Source: Paraspadella gotoi (Eukaryota > Chaetognatha). From it: a stretch of 64,000 bases of DNA. Positions 35,696-47,195 of the stretch are shown here, one piece after another. The translations under genes and the position numbers were made by a program. Location of the stretch: NCBI GenBank assembly GCA_051294375.1, contig CM119267.1, positions 21,825,486 to 21,889,485 of the forward strand. The letters run 5' to 3'. Numbering within the stretch: position 1 is the first letter of the stretch; each line of letters starts with the position of its first letter. The notes under the pieces were generated by a model that worked only from the letters and a program-made list of their open reading frames with translations, was not told where the DNA came from and ran no database searches.

Positions 35696-36280
35696 TCTGT
35701 ATCATTCCATTGGTATATAAGAATATCTCGGTACATTACGCATTAAGCAAACGAAAATATATCACATGTTTATAATTATGTAATACTATAGTAGGATATT
35801 TCGTTTGTAACATTTCGTGACAGTATATCTATGCAACTGTAAAAATTGGAAGACTTCAAAAATGCCTGACGGCGGGCTACATAATGAGCTACAATTTAAG
35901 TCTTTAGGGTGAAGCGATTCTGAGAAATGTTACAAACGAGAAAAATCATACTGTACGTATGAATAAAACTGAAGCCAGCTTTGAAAATCTTAAAATTCTG
36001 GTGAGTGGTTACCAAGCTATTCTATTTCGATTATATAAAACTAAGAGACCATTGCAGGTGACTATCTTTTCGATTTTCAATCGTAAGAGGAACGGAGGGG
36101 GGGGCGAAGTCCGGGGGTGATGTGAATTCATCCCCTCTTTTCTCCCGTAAATCTTTCGCCGCTTGTGACCTTCTCACGTGATCCTCTCACAGTAAATCAC
36201 GAAAAAAAAAGTGGAACTCGGGCCGTGAGAGAAGAGAGAGAAGGTGTGTGGGAAAGGCTTCCCGCGTCATGTGACGTTAA
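35023..36280. other. no gene recognised; (TC)n at 35630-35692
   Basis: AT-rich flanks around a TC run. 35500-35620 has short frames on both strands without a motif. Confidence 0.5.
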
Positions 36281-36291
36281 AACGCAACATG

Positions 36292-36358
<67 letters not shown>

Positions 36359-36375
36359 AATGATGATGATGATGT
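36281..36375. repeat. (GAT)n array
   Basis: About 27 GAT triplets, preceded by a CATGTGACG / CATGTGATG near-duplicate. Confidence 0.95.
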
Positions 36376-37803
36376 CGCGTGATGTCGCATTCCGTCAAGC
36401 GGAACATATGTAAGCATTATCTTACGTACCGTTCCTTCAGCAAGGTAACGGGTTAAAGAATGTTTATGGCATTGTCTTCTGCCAACCGATTTTTTTTTTC
36501 TTTATAAAAAGGAAGCAACATAAATGCGTTTATTTTTCATAGTTTATTTTTATTTCTCATAAAACTTAATGCTTAGTGTATAACATATACCCAAAAATGT
36601 ATAATTATAAAGCGTTAAAGTAAAGGACAGGGGGACCACAATGCTATTAATAGTAATTAAAAGTATTAGAAAGTAATTTTAGGTAACTACTGCAATATGC
36701 AAATGAGGTTAAAGTCTCAATCGTAATAAATATATTGTCGCCATTTTTATATTTTATTTTTAGTTTTGTGCCTTTTGCTCAATAAATCAATCCAATCAAT
36801 CAAATAATACTGATTAATTATAAAGTTATAACGTTTAACATTCACTCAATACTTCAATTTCTATGATGCATTCTAATTATTTTAAGCAATGCTTATAATG
36901 TAATTGAAATCTTATGATTAACATCTTCGCCCGGATTAGCACGCCGCTCCCTCAGAATTTAAACAACCCACCGAATTGATCATGGTTGAATATGTAATTA
37001 TTTATATAACTAAATGATTTCCTAGATCAATTTACCCTAATTCTCGCGTCGTTCCGATTCGTTCAGCTTCGGTTTTCAACAAAATCAGGAAGTCTTCCGA
37101 CATTTGAACGTTGTTTTGTTTTGTTTTTTTTTGCTTTTCTATTTTCTGATTTTTTTTTCCGAGAATTTTTCGAGAAAAAACGTGAAAAATGGTGAAGAGG
37201 GTGAAAAGTATTAGTGTTTTTTTTGTTTTTGTTTTTGTTTTTGTTTACTACCTCAGAGTTTCGTTCTGTTTTGTTGTATTTAGTTGTTTTGTTTGATTTT
37301 TTTTCTATTCGAACCTAGATAGCGTGATTTGTTTTGTTTTGGTAGTTTTTTGGGGGTTTTTGTTTGTTTGTTTTTTGTTTTTTTTTGTACCGTATTAATA
37401 TCGTCTTTGTTTGTTTGAGAGAGAGCGAAATATTGCGAGGGACAAAAAAAAAGATCTTTTTGTATCGCTTTTAATTCTGCTTTTTTCGCTTTTATTTTTC
37501 GCTTCTCGTCGTTACCCGCCGAAAAAAAAGTGGGAGGCGTCTATCGTCGGGTTCGATTCGACGTTTTTCTCCCTCTTCGTCTCCCAAAAACGAACGAGAA
37601 AGAACGAGAGAGAGACAGAGATGGAATACGAACCACGCCGTGTCTTCTCTCTCCCGCCTTCGGAGAAAGACAGACAGAGAGAGAGAGAGAAAGAGAGTTA
37701 GCGAGACGGGATTTGTGTGTGTGTTTCCCGTCTCTCCGCCTCGTTTCTTCTCACCTCCCCCCCCTTTTTTTCGGAACCGCCGCCCACACCTCCGCCATTT
37801 TAG
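36376..37803. other. no gene recognised
   Basis: AT-rich to 37400 with TTTTG runs, then GA- and CpG-containing DNA with long frames in several phases that look compositional. Confidence 0.5.
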
Positions 37804-37884
37804 ACCCGAGATATCCACCCCCACCAAACCACCCTCCCCGTTTGTTGAAGGGGGGCGGAAATGGTGGTAGAAACGGTGGCCCGG
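37804..37884 (+). CDS. candidate Pro/Gly-rich exon running into a gap
   Basis: A good acceptor (pyrimidine run, CCATTTTAG) precedes an open segment with PRYPPPPNHPP and KGGGNGGRNGGP before the N gap. After the gap a GGA run continues. An RGG/proline-rich protein is possible, but the gap hides the donor and low-complexity DNA could mimic this. Confidence 0.25.
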
Positions 37885-38109
37885 NNNNNNNNNNNNNNNN
37901 NNNNNNNNNNNNNNNNNNNNNNNNNNNNNNNNNNNNNNNNNNNNNNNNNNNNNNNNNNNNNNNNNNNNNNNNNNNNNNNNNNNNNNNNNNNNNNNNNNNN
38001 NNNNNNNNNNNNNNNNNNNNNNNNNNNNNNNNNNNNNNNNNNNNNNNNNNNNNNNNNNNNNNNNNNNNNNNNNNNNNNNNNNNNNNNNNNNNNNNNNNNN
38101 NNNNNNNNN
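37885..38109. other. assembly gap
   Basis: 225 Ns between GGT-rich and GGA-rich DNA. Confidence 1.
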
Positions 38110-39073
38110 GAGGAGGAGGAGGAGGGGCGACGTTCAACGAAGACGGACGAGCAGCGTCCACGATATTTTTAGATGGAAAGAAGAGAGAGGATTGGAAGAG
38201 AAGAAGAGAAAAAAAAGAATGAGAAAAAATTATAAAAAGAAAAGAACAAAAAAGGAAAAAAAATAAAACTAGAAATGGATGAACAAGAAAATAAGAAAAA
38301 ATGAAGATAATACAGGGGAAGAAAGGGGAGGAAAAAAAAGGAAAGAAAACAAAGAAAGAAAAGAGTAAACTAAAAAAATTAAGATAATGAGATTTAGAAA
38401 ATATTAAGATAATAGAGGTAAAGAAAAAGGAGAATAAAAGAAAAGAATAAATGAAAAATGAACTAAAGAAGATTAGTTAAGAAACTAGAATAAATCTCAA
38501 ATGATAGAGAGGATTAAAAAGAGAAAAATAATTAAAATAATGGTGAACTCAAAAAGAAAACATAATTTTTTTTTCTTCAAAAACCACAATTTTTTTGTTC
38601 TCAACAAAACCGAATCAGTCAGGCTTGTTAGGTTTCTACTAGATGGTATGTAGCCTCTTTAGAATCAAGGTCAAGGAAAAGAAAGACAGAAAGAAAGAGA
38701 AAGTAAAAAAAAATAAAAAGATACAAAGCTAGAAAAAAGTAAATGGTTTAAGTATGTTCTAAAGCGAGGTTAAGAAGTTTCGCGTTCCATTTCCCTAAAG
38801 CCCTAAGTGGTTCTGTTCGCAAGACTTTCGGGCCGAGGTTGTGACTGTTTTCACGTCTCTTTGTGATAAAGATTCTGCGAAAGAGTGAATAGTGAAACCC
38901 TTTAGAAATGTAACGGCCGGGCCGATCATTTTCTTATAAAATCTCCTTTTATCTATTGAATAGCAAAGTTCGATCTTTCAGGCCCCATGAAAGATCTTCT
39001 AGGCCCCTTTCAAGGCTCGTCTCGACCCCATTCAACTCTCTCCGAGGCCCCTCTCAACTCTCTCCAAGGCCCC
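38110..39073. other. no gene recognised; A/G-rich
   Basis: GGA run at 38110-38126 then A-rich purine DNA. At 38980-39073 the motif AGGCCCC plus TCTC recurs several times at about 24-bp spacing and runs into a gap. Confidence 0.55.
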
Positions 39074-39126
39074 NNNNNNNNNNNNNNNNNNNNNNNNNNN
39101 NNNNNNNNNNNNNNNNNNNNNNNNNN
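39074..39126. other. assembly gap
   Basis: 53 Ns inside a short tandem tract. Confidence 1.
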
Positions 39127-39765
39127 CATCTCTCTCATCTCTCTCTCTCTCTCTCGTCTCTCTCATGCACTCTCTCCATGCTGCTCCCTCTCTCCTCTCT
39201 CTCCTCTCTTCTCGTATCCTTCTCAATTCGCGTCTTCTCTAATCTCCACTTCTCACGGCGCCGGTCGTCGCCCATTTCTCGGCCGGGGCTCAATCGCGTT
39301 TCCGGCGTCCTTTTCCGGCGTCCTTTTACCGGCGCCGCGACGAGCGGTCGACGCCGAATCGCGTCGTTACGTTTCCCGGTGGCTGACGTTTATGAGGAGA
39401 GGAGGACGATGACCTCGAAAAGAAGACGACGACGATGATGACGATGAAGACGACGTTTAGAATGAGGGTGATGACAATGAGAACAACGATGATGATGATG
39501 ACAATGACAATGACGACGACGATGACAATGAGAAAGAATTGGAATATGACGACCATTTTAATCACGATTAGGATAACGACGGTAACGATTACGAAAAACA
39601 TTGACGATCATGATAGAGATAAAAAAATGACGAAGATAAATGATATGATGACTAAAAGGCTGAGGACTTAAACTCAATAATGATGACGATGACGACGACA
39701 ATGAGATAATGATAAAACTGACGATGATAACAGAGGAGAGCGATGACAATTTATAAAACCAAAAA
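39127..39765. repeat. TC tract, CpG-rich patch and (GAC/GAT)n
   Basis: TC at 39127-39235, a CpG-rich patch with GGCGCC sites at 39240-39400, then degenerate GAC/GAT/AAT triplets to about 39760. Confidence 0.75.
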
Positions 39766-40511
39766 AAATGATAATGATAAAAATTATGAAAATAATAAGA
39801 TCTATTAATGATTTTAAAAAAATTATAAATAAAAATGAAAAATATTATAAAAAAGACAATAATGAAGAGTCCGATGGACGTGGAGTTGAATTTCCAGCCT
39901 CAAGCAGCGATCCAGTTGGAGTCGCCACCAGATCAGTATATTTTTTTGTGACCTTTTATAGTAATTTTACTTACAAGTTACAACATTAGCTTTTTGTTAT
40001 ATTAAAACAAAGGAACAATCAAGTCAATAAAGTCAGCTGGTTTACTCTATTTATTTCCATCAGCTGATTTATTCTGTTTAACTGCCATTTGCTTCTGGAA
40101 AACTTACCTAAGGAAAATTAACTAATTGAAACGAGCTCTTAATTGCCTTGTCATTGTTAATGAACGTTTTTATTAATTCGTTAATTGTTAAATTTGCATG
40201 TAGATATTACATGAGCGAATTCGCCTATGGAATATCTACATGCTGTGATTATTTTATTAAGGTTTTACTAACCAAGCAAGTTGGTGTACTGATTTATTTT
40301 ATTGGCCAAGCAAAACAAATAGTAAACAATAACAATAAATAACAATAACAATGAAGAGAGTTTATATCCGACACAATCTCGATTAACGTTGGATGGCGTA
40401 TCCCTCGTCAATGTGACTCTATCTCGCGCCATCTACAGATGAACCATATAAAATCTATAAATTTTTTAAAGAATTTGGTCATTAAATATTTTTTGACAAA
40501 AATCTTAAAAA

Positions 40512-40512
<1 letters not shown>
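39766..40512. other. no gene recognised
   Basis: AT-rich DNA without sustained reading frames. Confidence 0.5.
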
Positions 40513-40546
<34 letters not shown>

Positions 40547-40872
40547 NNNNNNNNNNNNNNNNNNNNNNNNNNNNNNNNNNNNNNNNNNNNNNNNNNNNNN
40601 NNNNNNNNNNNNNNNNNNNNNNNNNNNNNNNNNNNNNNNNNNNNNNNNNNNNNNNNNNNNNNNNNNNNNNNNNNNNNNNNNNNNNNNNNNNNNNNNNNNN
40701 NNNNNNNNNNNNNNNNNNNNNNNNNNNNNNNNNNNNNNNNNNNNNNNNNNNNNNNNNNNNNNNNNNNNNNNNNNNNNNNNNNNNNNNNNNNNNNNNNNNN
40801 NNNNNNNNNNNNNNNNNNNNNNNNNNNNNNNNNNGAGAGAGAGAGAGAGGGAGAGAGAGAGAGAGAGGGAGA
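40513..40872. repeat. (TC)n, gap, then (GA)n
   Basis: CT run at 40513-40546, 288 Ns at 40547-40834, then GA run at 40835-40872. The strand of the microsatellite flips across the gap. Confidence 0.9.
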
Positions 40873-41927
40873 TTTCCGTCGCTTGGCAACTGCGCCGGTA
40901 GCCAACGCTCTTTTTCTTTTCTTGTTCCCGAAGGAAAAGCAAAAGAAAAAAAGGAAACACAGAAAAAAAAAGAAAAGTAAAAGTTTAAAAAAAGAAAAGA
41001 AAAAACAGAATAAGAAAAGAAAAGTAAGAGAGCAAAGTCAGGGAGAAAAGAAAAGAGAGAAAAAAAAATTACCCCCTGAGGCTCTGAACGGACGAAAGAC
41101 GCACGAAAGCCAACATAAGAAAGACGCCAAAAGAAAAGAAGAAGAAAAGAAAAGAGAAAGAGAGAGGTGATTAAAAAAGGAAGGGGAGAAAAGGTGAGGA
41201 AGGAAAGAGAGGAGAACAAGAGAGGATAAACGTTAGAGGAGAGCGTAGAAAAGGTTAGGTGAAAAAGAAAGGAGAGAAGAGAGGAGAAAAAAGAGAGGAG
41301 AGAAGGTGAGGAGAAAAAGAGAAGAAAGTATAAAAGGTTAGGAGAAAAAGAGAGGAAAGAAAGAGAGGAGAAAAATAGAGGATAAACGGTGAGGAAGGTA
41401 AGAGGAGGGAATGAAAGATGATATAGATTGAGAAGAAAAAAAAGAAGATAAGAAAGTGGTAGTAAAACAAAAATAAGTGAGGTGTTAAGAAGCAAATAAG
41501 ACATTAAAGAAAGTAGAGGAAAGTCGAAAGAAGAGAGGAGCGGGGAGGAGAAGAAGAAAAAAATGCTTGTCTTTCACTTTTTTTTTGCGTCTGAGAATGA
41601 AGGTGAATATTAGGAAGGGAGAAAAGAGGCGGGGAGAAGACTGGCACGAGAAATTTGAAACCGTGGGAGAGGGGCGTATAGATTCGATTTACCTAATTCA
41701 TATTAATCAAAAATATGTGAAAGTAGAAGGAGGCAAAGTTTTGTTCAATGTTTGCATACTTTCAAGTTTCAACATTCTTCGACTTCGGCGAAAATGTCTC
41801 AAATTGTACATTCCATAGTTTTGTACTTACACGCGTCGACTTAACTTGGGAATAAATTTTTATTTTAAAGCTTTTAATGTCAAAAATTTAAACAATTTTT
41901 CTAAAATTCTTTACTGTCAAGAAAACC
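40873..41927. other. purine-rich, no gene recognised
   Basis: AG-rich DNA at 40930-41570 with degenerate GAGGAGAAAAAGAGA-type units, then an 83-codon frame (41567-41818) without a motif. Confidence 0.5.
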
Positions 41928-42001
41928 AAAGTTTCTTTGTTAACAAACAACGATTTTTATTTCAACATATAAAAATCGTTGTTTGTTAACAAAGAAACTT
42001 T
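41928..42001. repeat. perfect 33-bp inverted repeat with 8-nt loop
   Basis: Positions 41928-41960 and 41969-42001 are exact reverse complements around TTCAACAT. The RNA would be a 74-nt hairpin with no mismatch. It could be a very young palindromic MITE or a small-RNA hairpin. A miRNA precursor would normally have mismatches. Confidence 0.8.
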
Positions 42002-42264
42002 ATTTTTTCTCTCTAAATCTGCAAACGCAACGAAAAAGAAAGTTCCAACCCAACGAATATAAATTCAAAGTATTTTACAATGTTAGATTCGCCGAGGCCA
42101 TCGCCTGCTTTTCGGTTGAACCAAGAAAAACAAATCTTTAGAACGAAAAAGTTGACCAACTTTCTGTACCTCGTTTCTCTTTGGCTAATTTCTTCTTAAG
42201 TCGGAAACTCGGGGGTCTCACCCGCCGCCTCTGCCATACCCTTCCTCCCTCCATAGCCCCAACC

Positions 42265-42520
42265 GGCCTTATTTTCCCAGAACGCCCCGTTTTGTTTTAA
42301 ATTAGGTTAGTTTTATGAATTAAATATTAGGTTAGAGGTTTGGGTTAGGGATTAGGGTTAGGGGGTTAGGGTTAGAAATTGTAGATAAGGGTTAAAGGAA
42401 TGGGTTTAAGATAAGGTATGGGTTAAAGAATAGTTTATAAATTTAAAAATATATTTAATTCGAAATGAAATTCTAAGATAAATGATAAACAAAAACTGGG
42501 CACTCTCGGAAAAGAGAGCC
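42265..42520 (-). mobile_element. family T MITE-like repeat with near-intact TTAGGG units
   Basis: It starts GGCCTTATTTTCCCAGAACG and ends CACTCTCGGAAAAGAGAGCC. The core has the best-preserved telomere-type units of any copy, with several GGGTTAGG and ATTAGGGTTAG runs at 42340-42380. Confidence 0.75.
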
Positions 42521-42788
42521 CCTTCAAACCAATCTCTCTGCACAACCCCGACCAACTTCCAATCCACCTGACCTCGTCGCCAGTGGCTTCGGCCTTCGTC
42601 GACGGACTAATTGCCATTTGGCGAAAATTGTGGTTCCGGCCGATCGGACGTTGGGAGGGGGCGGAGGGGGGGGGGCGTGGATGAGGATATGGGGAGAGCG
42701 TTTGAGGGAAAAGGGATGTGGAGTGGGCGTGGGTTGGGAGCGATGACCGCTCGTGGAACTCGTGGGCGAGTTGGAGAGAATTATAGAG

Positions 42789-42837
<49 letters not shown>

Positions 42838-43304
42838 ATTCTATTTTGTCCCACTTTTTTCTAAATGCAAAGAATGAATATTTTTTTCTTTATTCTTTAT
42901 TAACGAATTCGATGTCGTAATTGTTGTATCAGCCTTCGGTTTTTTTCTCAAGGCTATTTTTTTATGCAAAGGACGAATTCAGAATATTCTATGGTAGTTT
43001 GGACGATGTTTTTAATAAATAAATAAATAAATTAAATAAATAAATAAATAAATAAACAAGAATTATGTTTTGATGGAACAGTCAATCTAAACTAAATGAA
43101 ACTTAACTAAACTAAGCAATTGTAAACTTAATTGAACTAAACTACAACTTCGGATTTGTGGTAGTATTAAATAAATATCATCTTTATCAAGGTTTGATTC
43201 TAATCACACCCTAAATTTTCATTAGACATTCGAATGAGATTTTTTCCAAATTCGGTTCCACGAAATCGATCTTTTATCACCTACTTTCTCCGCTCTTAGT
43301 CAAT
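42521..43304. other. no gene recognised; (GA)n and (AATA)n
   Basis: A GC-rich patch with a poly-G run at 42655-42680, GA at 42790-42832, AATA units at 43015-43062, otherwise AT-rich. Confidence 0.6.
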
Positions 43305-43321
43305 GCCGTCTAATTACATCC

Positions 43322-43358
<37 letters not shown>

Positions 43359-43550
43359 NNNNNNNNNNNNNNNNNNNNNNNNNNNNNNNNNNNNNNNNNN
43401 NNNNNNNNNNNNNNNNNNNNNNNNNNNNNNNNNNNNNNNNNNNNNNNNNNNNNNNNNNNNNNNNNNNNNNNNNNNNNNNNNNNNNNNNNNNNNNNNNNNN
43501 NNNNNNNNNNNNNNNNNNNNNNNNNNNNNNNNNNNNNNNNNNNNNNNNNN
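43305..43550. repeat. (TC)n running into an assembly gap
   Basis: GTCTAATTACATCCGGG, then a TC run, then 192 Ns (43359-43550). The same 20-bp flank precedes a TC tract on the minus strand at 49898-49918. Confidence 0.9.
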
Positions 43551-44428
43551 TTTTGATCAAATATTTTACAGCACTTTTTTTTTCTTCACTACCATTCCCC
43601 TCGGCTCACTTTTCTTAATCCACTCTCGGTTTTCTCTCATTTTCCTTTCCTTTCTTTCCCTACCTCCTTTCCTCCTTTACCGCTCTCTCCTTTCCTTTTT
43701 TTCTCTTTCCTTTCCTTTTCCTCTTCCCTCACTCGCTTCTCCTTTTTTTCCATTTAGACGATTAAAAATCATGGAACTAAAATTTTTTTTCTCAATAAAA
43801 ACAGGAAAATTAAATTCAAAAGAAAACAAAAAGGAAACAAAAGAAAACACGTTATCGCTTAGAAAAGAAAACAAGAGATTTAGAATTCGGCGCCCGACGT
43901 TTGGTTTCCGATCGATCGAAACGAGGGGAACTACTAATCACTCTTTTCTTTTCTTTTCTTTTCTTTTCTTTTCTTTTCTTTTCTTTTCTTTTCTTTTCTT
44001 TTCTTTTTCTCTTCTTTTTGTAGTCTTTCTTTTCCTTTATTTCTTTCCTTCGTGGCTTTCTTGCCTTCTTTCTTTCTTTTTTATCTTTCCCCGACGAGTG
44101 AAGGCGATAGAATAGGACAGAGTTTAGGTTAAAAGGAATTTAAGGGGAAAGAACGGAGAGCTGAGGTGTGCACTTGTAAATCAGGGTCGAACAACCACGA
44201 AAGCGAAATATTTAAAAAGAGAGAAAAACTATGAATAAATACTTTTAAAATTTTACAAAGCAATTTAGAAAAAATTACTATATGAGACTATATTTAATAG
44301 TTATAAAACGTTAGATTGATGTAAATATGTAAATATTAGGTCTAGTAATAACGAGCTTATTTAATATATTGCTTTTTCCCTTGGGGAGGTTAGTGTTGTC
44401 TTCTGGAGATAGAGGGCGAATTTGAGAT
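43551..44428. repeat. pyrimidine-rich with (TTTTC)n at 43940-44006
   Basis: About 13 TTTTC units inside C/T-rich DNA, then AT-rich sequence. The 270-codon plus frame that crosses the gap is compositional. Confidence 0.8.
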
Positions 44429-46783
44429 ATGTCATCTCCCAAATCCTCCGCCCCGCGGGCGGCTCTAGGGGCGGCCCCAGGGGCAGACTATTCCAGGGAG
44501 CAGCAAAATGGTCATTGAGGGGGCGCCCCCTCTGGATTGCCTTAGGGCCGCCCCAGGGGGTTCCCCCTGGGCCAACATTTTGGGTCTATTAGGGGCGCCC
44601 CTAATGCTTAGCCCCCTTGGGGCCAAAAAAAAGTCTGCCCCTGGGGTAACCCCTTGGGAACAAAAAAACTGCTCCCCCAGGGGCGAGTTAAAGAGAGAGC
44701 AAAGTTTAGATGAGAAAATATACTTTTATATTCTGAAAATATTTCTCCCTGTCTGTACTCTCTCTTTCTCTCTCCCTTTTTCTTTTCTCTCTCTCTCTTT
44801 TCTCTCTCTCTCTTTTTCTCATTCACTCTTTCTTTTTTTCTCTCTCTCTTTTTTTCTCTCTCTATAGATCTTTTTTTTTTCTCTCTCCTTTCAAGACTTG
44901 TTTTATGTAACTGAATTAAATATACATATTTTTCAAATTATTGTTAACTCATTTTTATTCCATATTTTATCTAAAAATTATAATATTTGTATTTTTAAAC
45001 AATTATTTTATTTCAGTTAAAAGATATAGAAAACAAGTTTTAGCAAACAATGTAGGACGTAGCCACACAAATTTAGTGGTAAAAAAGCTAATCAGTCATT
45101 TGTCTTCTTTTTTTTGTCTTTTTTATCTTTTCTTTTTTTAATTTTTATTTCTTTCTTTTTTGTTGGATGGACATTACTGATAGACTGATAGAGAGACATA
45201 ATTTAAAAAAAAAATTATTCATAATTTGATGTTTAAAAGAAATTAAATAAATCACCAAACAAAATAATGGGCAGTGACTGACAGCCTACTTAGTGAATTA
45301 TGGAGTCCCCCAAAAAACAATAAAAACTATTCATTCAACATTAAACGAGTTCTACATCGTAAAATAAATTTTATTTTATTTAAGATTTGTAATTAATAAT
45401 CGTCAGTTTGTAATGCTTAAGATGAACTACGTTGTAAGTAAGGGCTGACGATTTGAGAGAGAGAGTGAGCAAAACTTTATATCTAGCTCAATCACATACT
45501 TTTCTACCCACACACAAAATTATTCCAATCCATCTATTTTAATCACGAATTAATTGCGAGTTTAATGCTAATATGGGCATGGACTTAAAAAACTGATATT
45601 AATAATTAATCAATTAAATATTTTTAATTAATTATTTTTTATAAGTGAATTAAACAATTAAACCATCCTACTCTTTATTCTATAAAATTATTAAGATAAA
45701 ATTTTGTTTGTGGGTAGAGAAATTAAAGTTGAGTTTTTAATGGAAAAAACAAAAAGTTACTTTTACTTGAACATTATTAAAAAAATTTTTTTGCACTCTA
45801 TTTCTCTCTTCTTTTTTTATTTCTATCGGATTAAAATTCTTAATTAGCTAATTGTAAGTTGATTGTTGACCAAATTAATTAATTTGACCAAATTATCCAG
45901 TTGTCCAAATTATCTAAGTTGACCAAATTATGCAAGTTGACCAAATTATGACTGTTGACTAAATAAGCAAATAACCAATTTATACCAGTTGACCAATTTA
46001 TGCCAATTGACAAATCTATGAAATTGACCAAATTATGGCAAGTTGACCAAATTATGCGAGTTGATTTATTTATGCAAATTGAATTAAATTATGAAAGTTT
46101 TACCAAATATGAAAGTTTACCAAATTATTAAAGTTTACCAAATATTAAAGTTCTACCCAAATTATAAAAGTTTAGCCAATTATGAAGCGTTAACCAAATT
46201 AAGCAAGTTAACTAAATTTATAAAAAATTACCAAATTATGAAAGATTTACCAAATTATAAAAGTTTACCAAATTTTAAAAGTTTGATTAAATTATATCAG
46301 TTGACCAATTTATGTCAGTTGACCAAATTATGTCAACTGACTAAATTATGCCAAGCGTGACCAAATTATGCCAAGTTGGTATTGGTGCAGCTATTTGGTT
46401 CATTGATTGATTAATTGAAGTGAAAAATATTATTTTTTTTTTATATTTTATTGTAATGAAAGATGAAAAATAGAAAATAGATAAAGAAAGAGAGAGAGAG
46501 GGAGAGAGAAAGAGGAGAGTAGAGGGAGAGAGAGATGGAGGAGAGAGAGCTTGTTCCAGGGGGCAGGAAAATCCATCCCCCTGGGGGTAGCCCCAGGGGC
46601 AACGGTTTTTCTAGCCCCTGGGGATTCCCCCTCGGAGTGGCCCCTTGGGGCTCCAAAAAAGAGGGCTACAGGGGGCCGCCCCTTAGGCGTTAAGGATTTG
46701 CCTGCCCCTCGGGGCCGCCCCGCGGAGCCACCCCGCGGGCCGCCCCCGCACCGCCCCCGGGAAGCGATTCTGAAGGATGACAT
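44429..46783 (+). mobile_element. family D large repeat, copy 2
   Basis: This is the same element as 20049-22810 without the family A insertion. It has the same ATGTCATC...GATGACAT ends, GC-rich palindromic flanks (44429-44700 and 46550-46783), pyrimidine tract, AT-rich body and tandem TTGACCAAATTATGC-type array. Confidence 0.7.
45860..46385 (+). repeat. AT-rich minisatellite inside family D copy 2
   Basis: The same 16-18-bp units as in copy 1, a little better preserved. An 89-codon open frame here simply translates the repeat. Confidence 0.75.
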
Positions 46784-46960
46784 ACTTGCGCGAATTTATA
46801 CAGCACAAGTTTAGAATACTTTCTGCTTTGAGCTTCTTATTAGATCTTTTTAATCTTGTCATAAAATAAATTGCATAATACGGATTTACATTTTAGAAAC
46901 TGGAACAAAGTTGAAGGAAAAGAAAAGAAAACTGCCGAGCGTCGAGTCATATAGGCCTTA

Positions 46961-47003
<43 letters not shown>

Positions 47004-47195
47004 AGAGAGAGAGAGAGAGAGAAGAGAAAGAAAGAGTGAGTCACATTGGATAAGAAGGAGGGAAGAAGAAGGAAGGAAGGAAGGAAAGAAGGAAGGAAGG
47101 GAAGGAAGGAAGGAAGGAAGGAAGGAAGGAAGGAAGGAAGGAAGGAAGGGAAGAAAGAAAAGAAAGAAAGGAGGAAAGGAAAGAGACTCAAATCT
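46784..47195. repeat. (GA)n and (GGAA)n arrays
   Basis: GA at 46962-47030 and GGAA/AAGG units at 47070-47152, flanked by short unique DNA. Confidence 0.9.

Noticed and set aside
40439-41170. 243- and 340-codon frames across the gap
   Set aside because: They pass through Ns and GA/TC tracts; the outer parts are Lys/Arg- or Phe/Ser-rich composition.
46091-46360. 89-codon frame with repeated Lys-Leu-Tyr units
   Set aside because: It is the reading of the 16-18-bp minisatellite inside family D.
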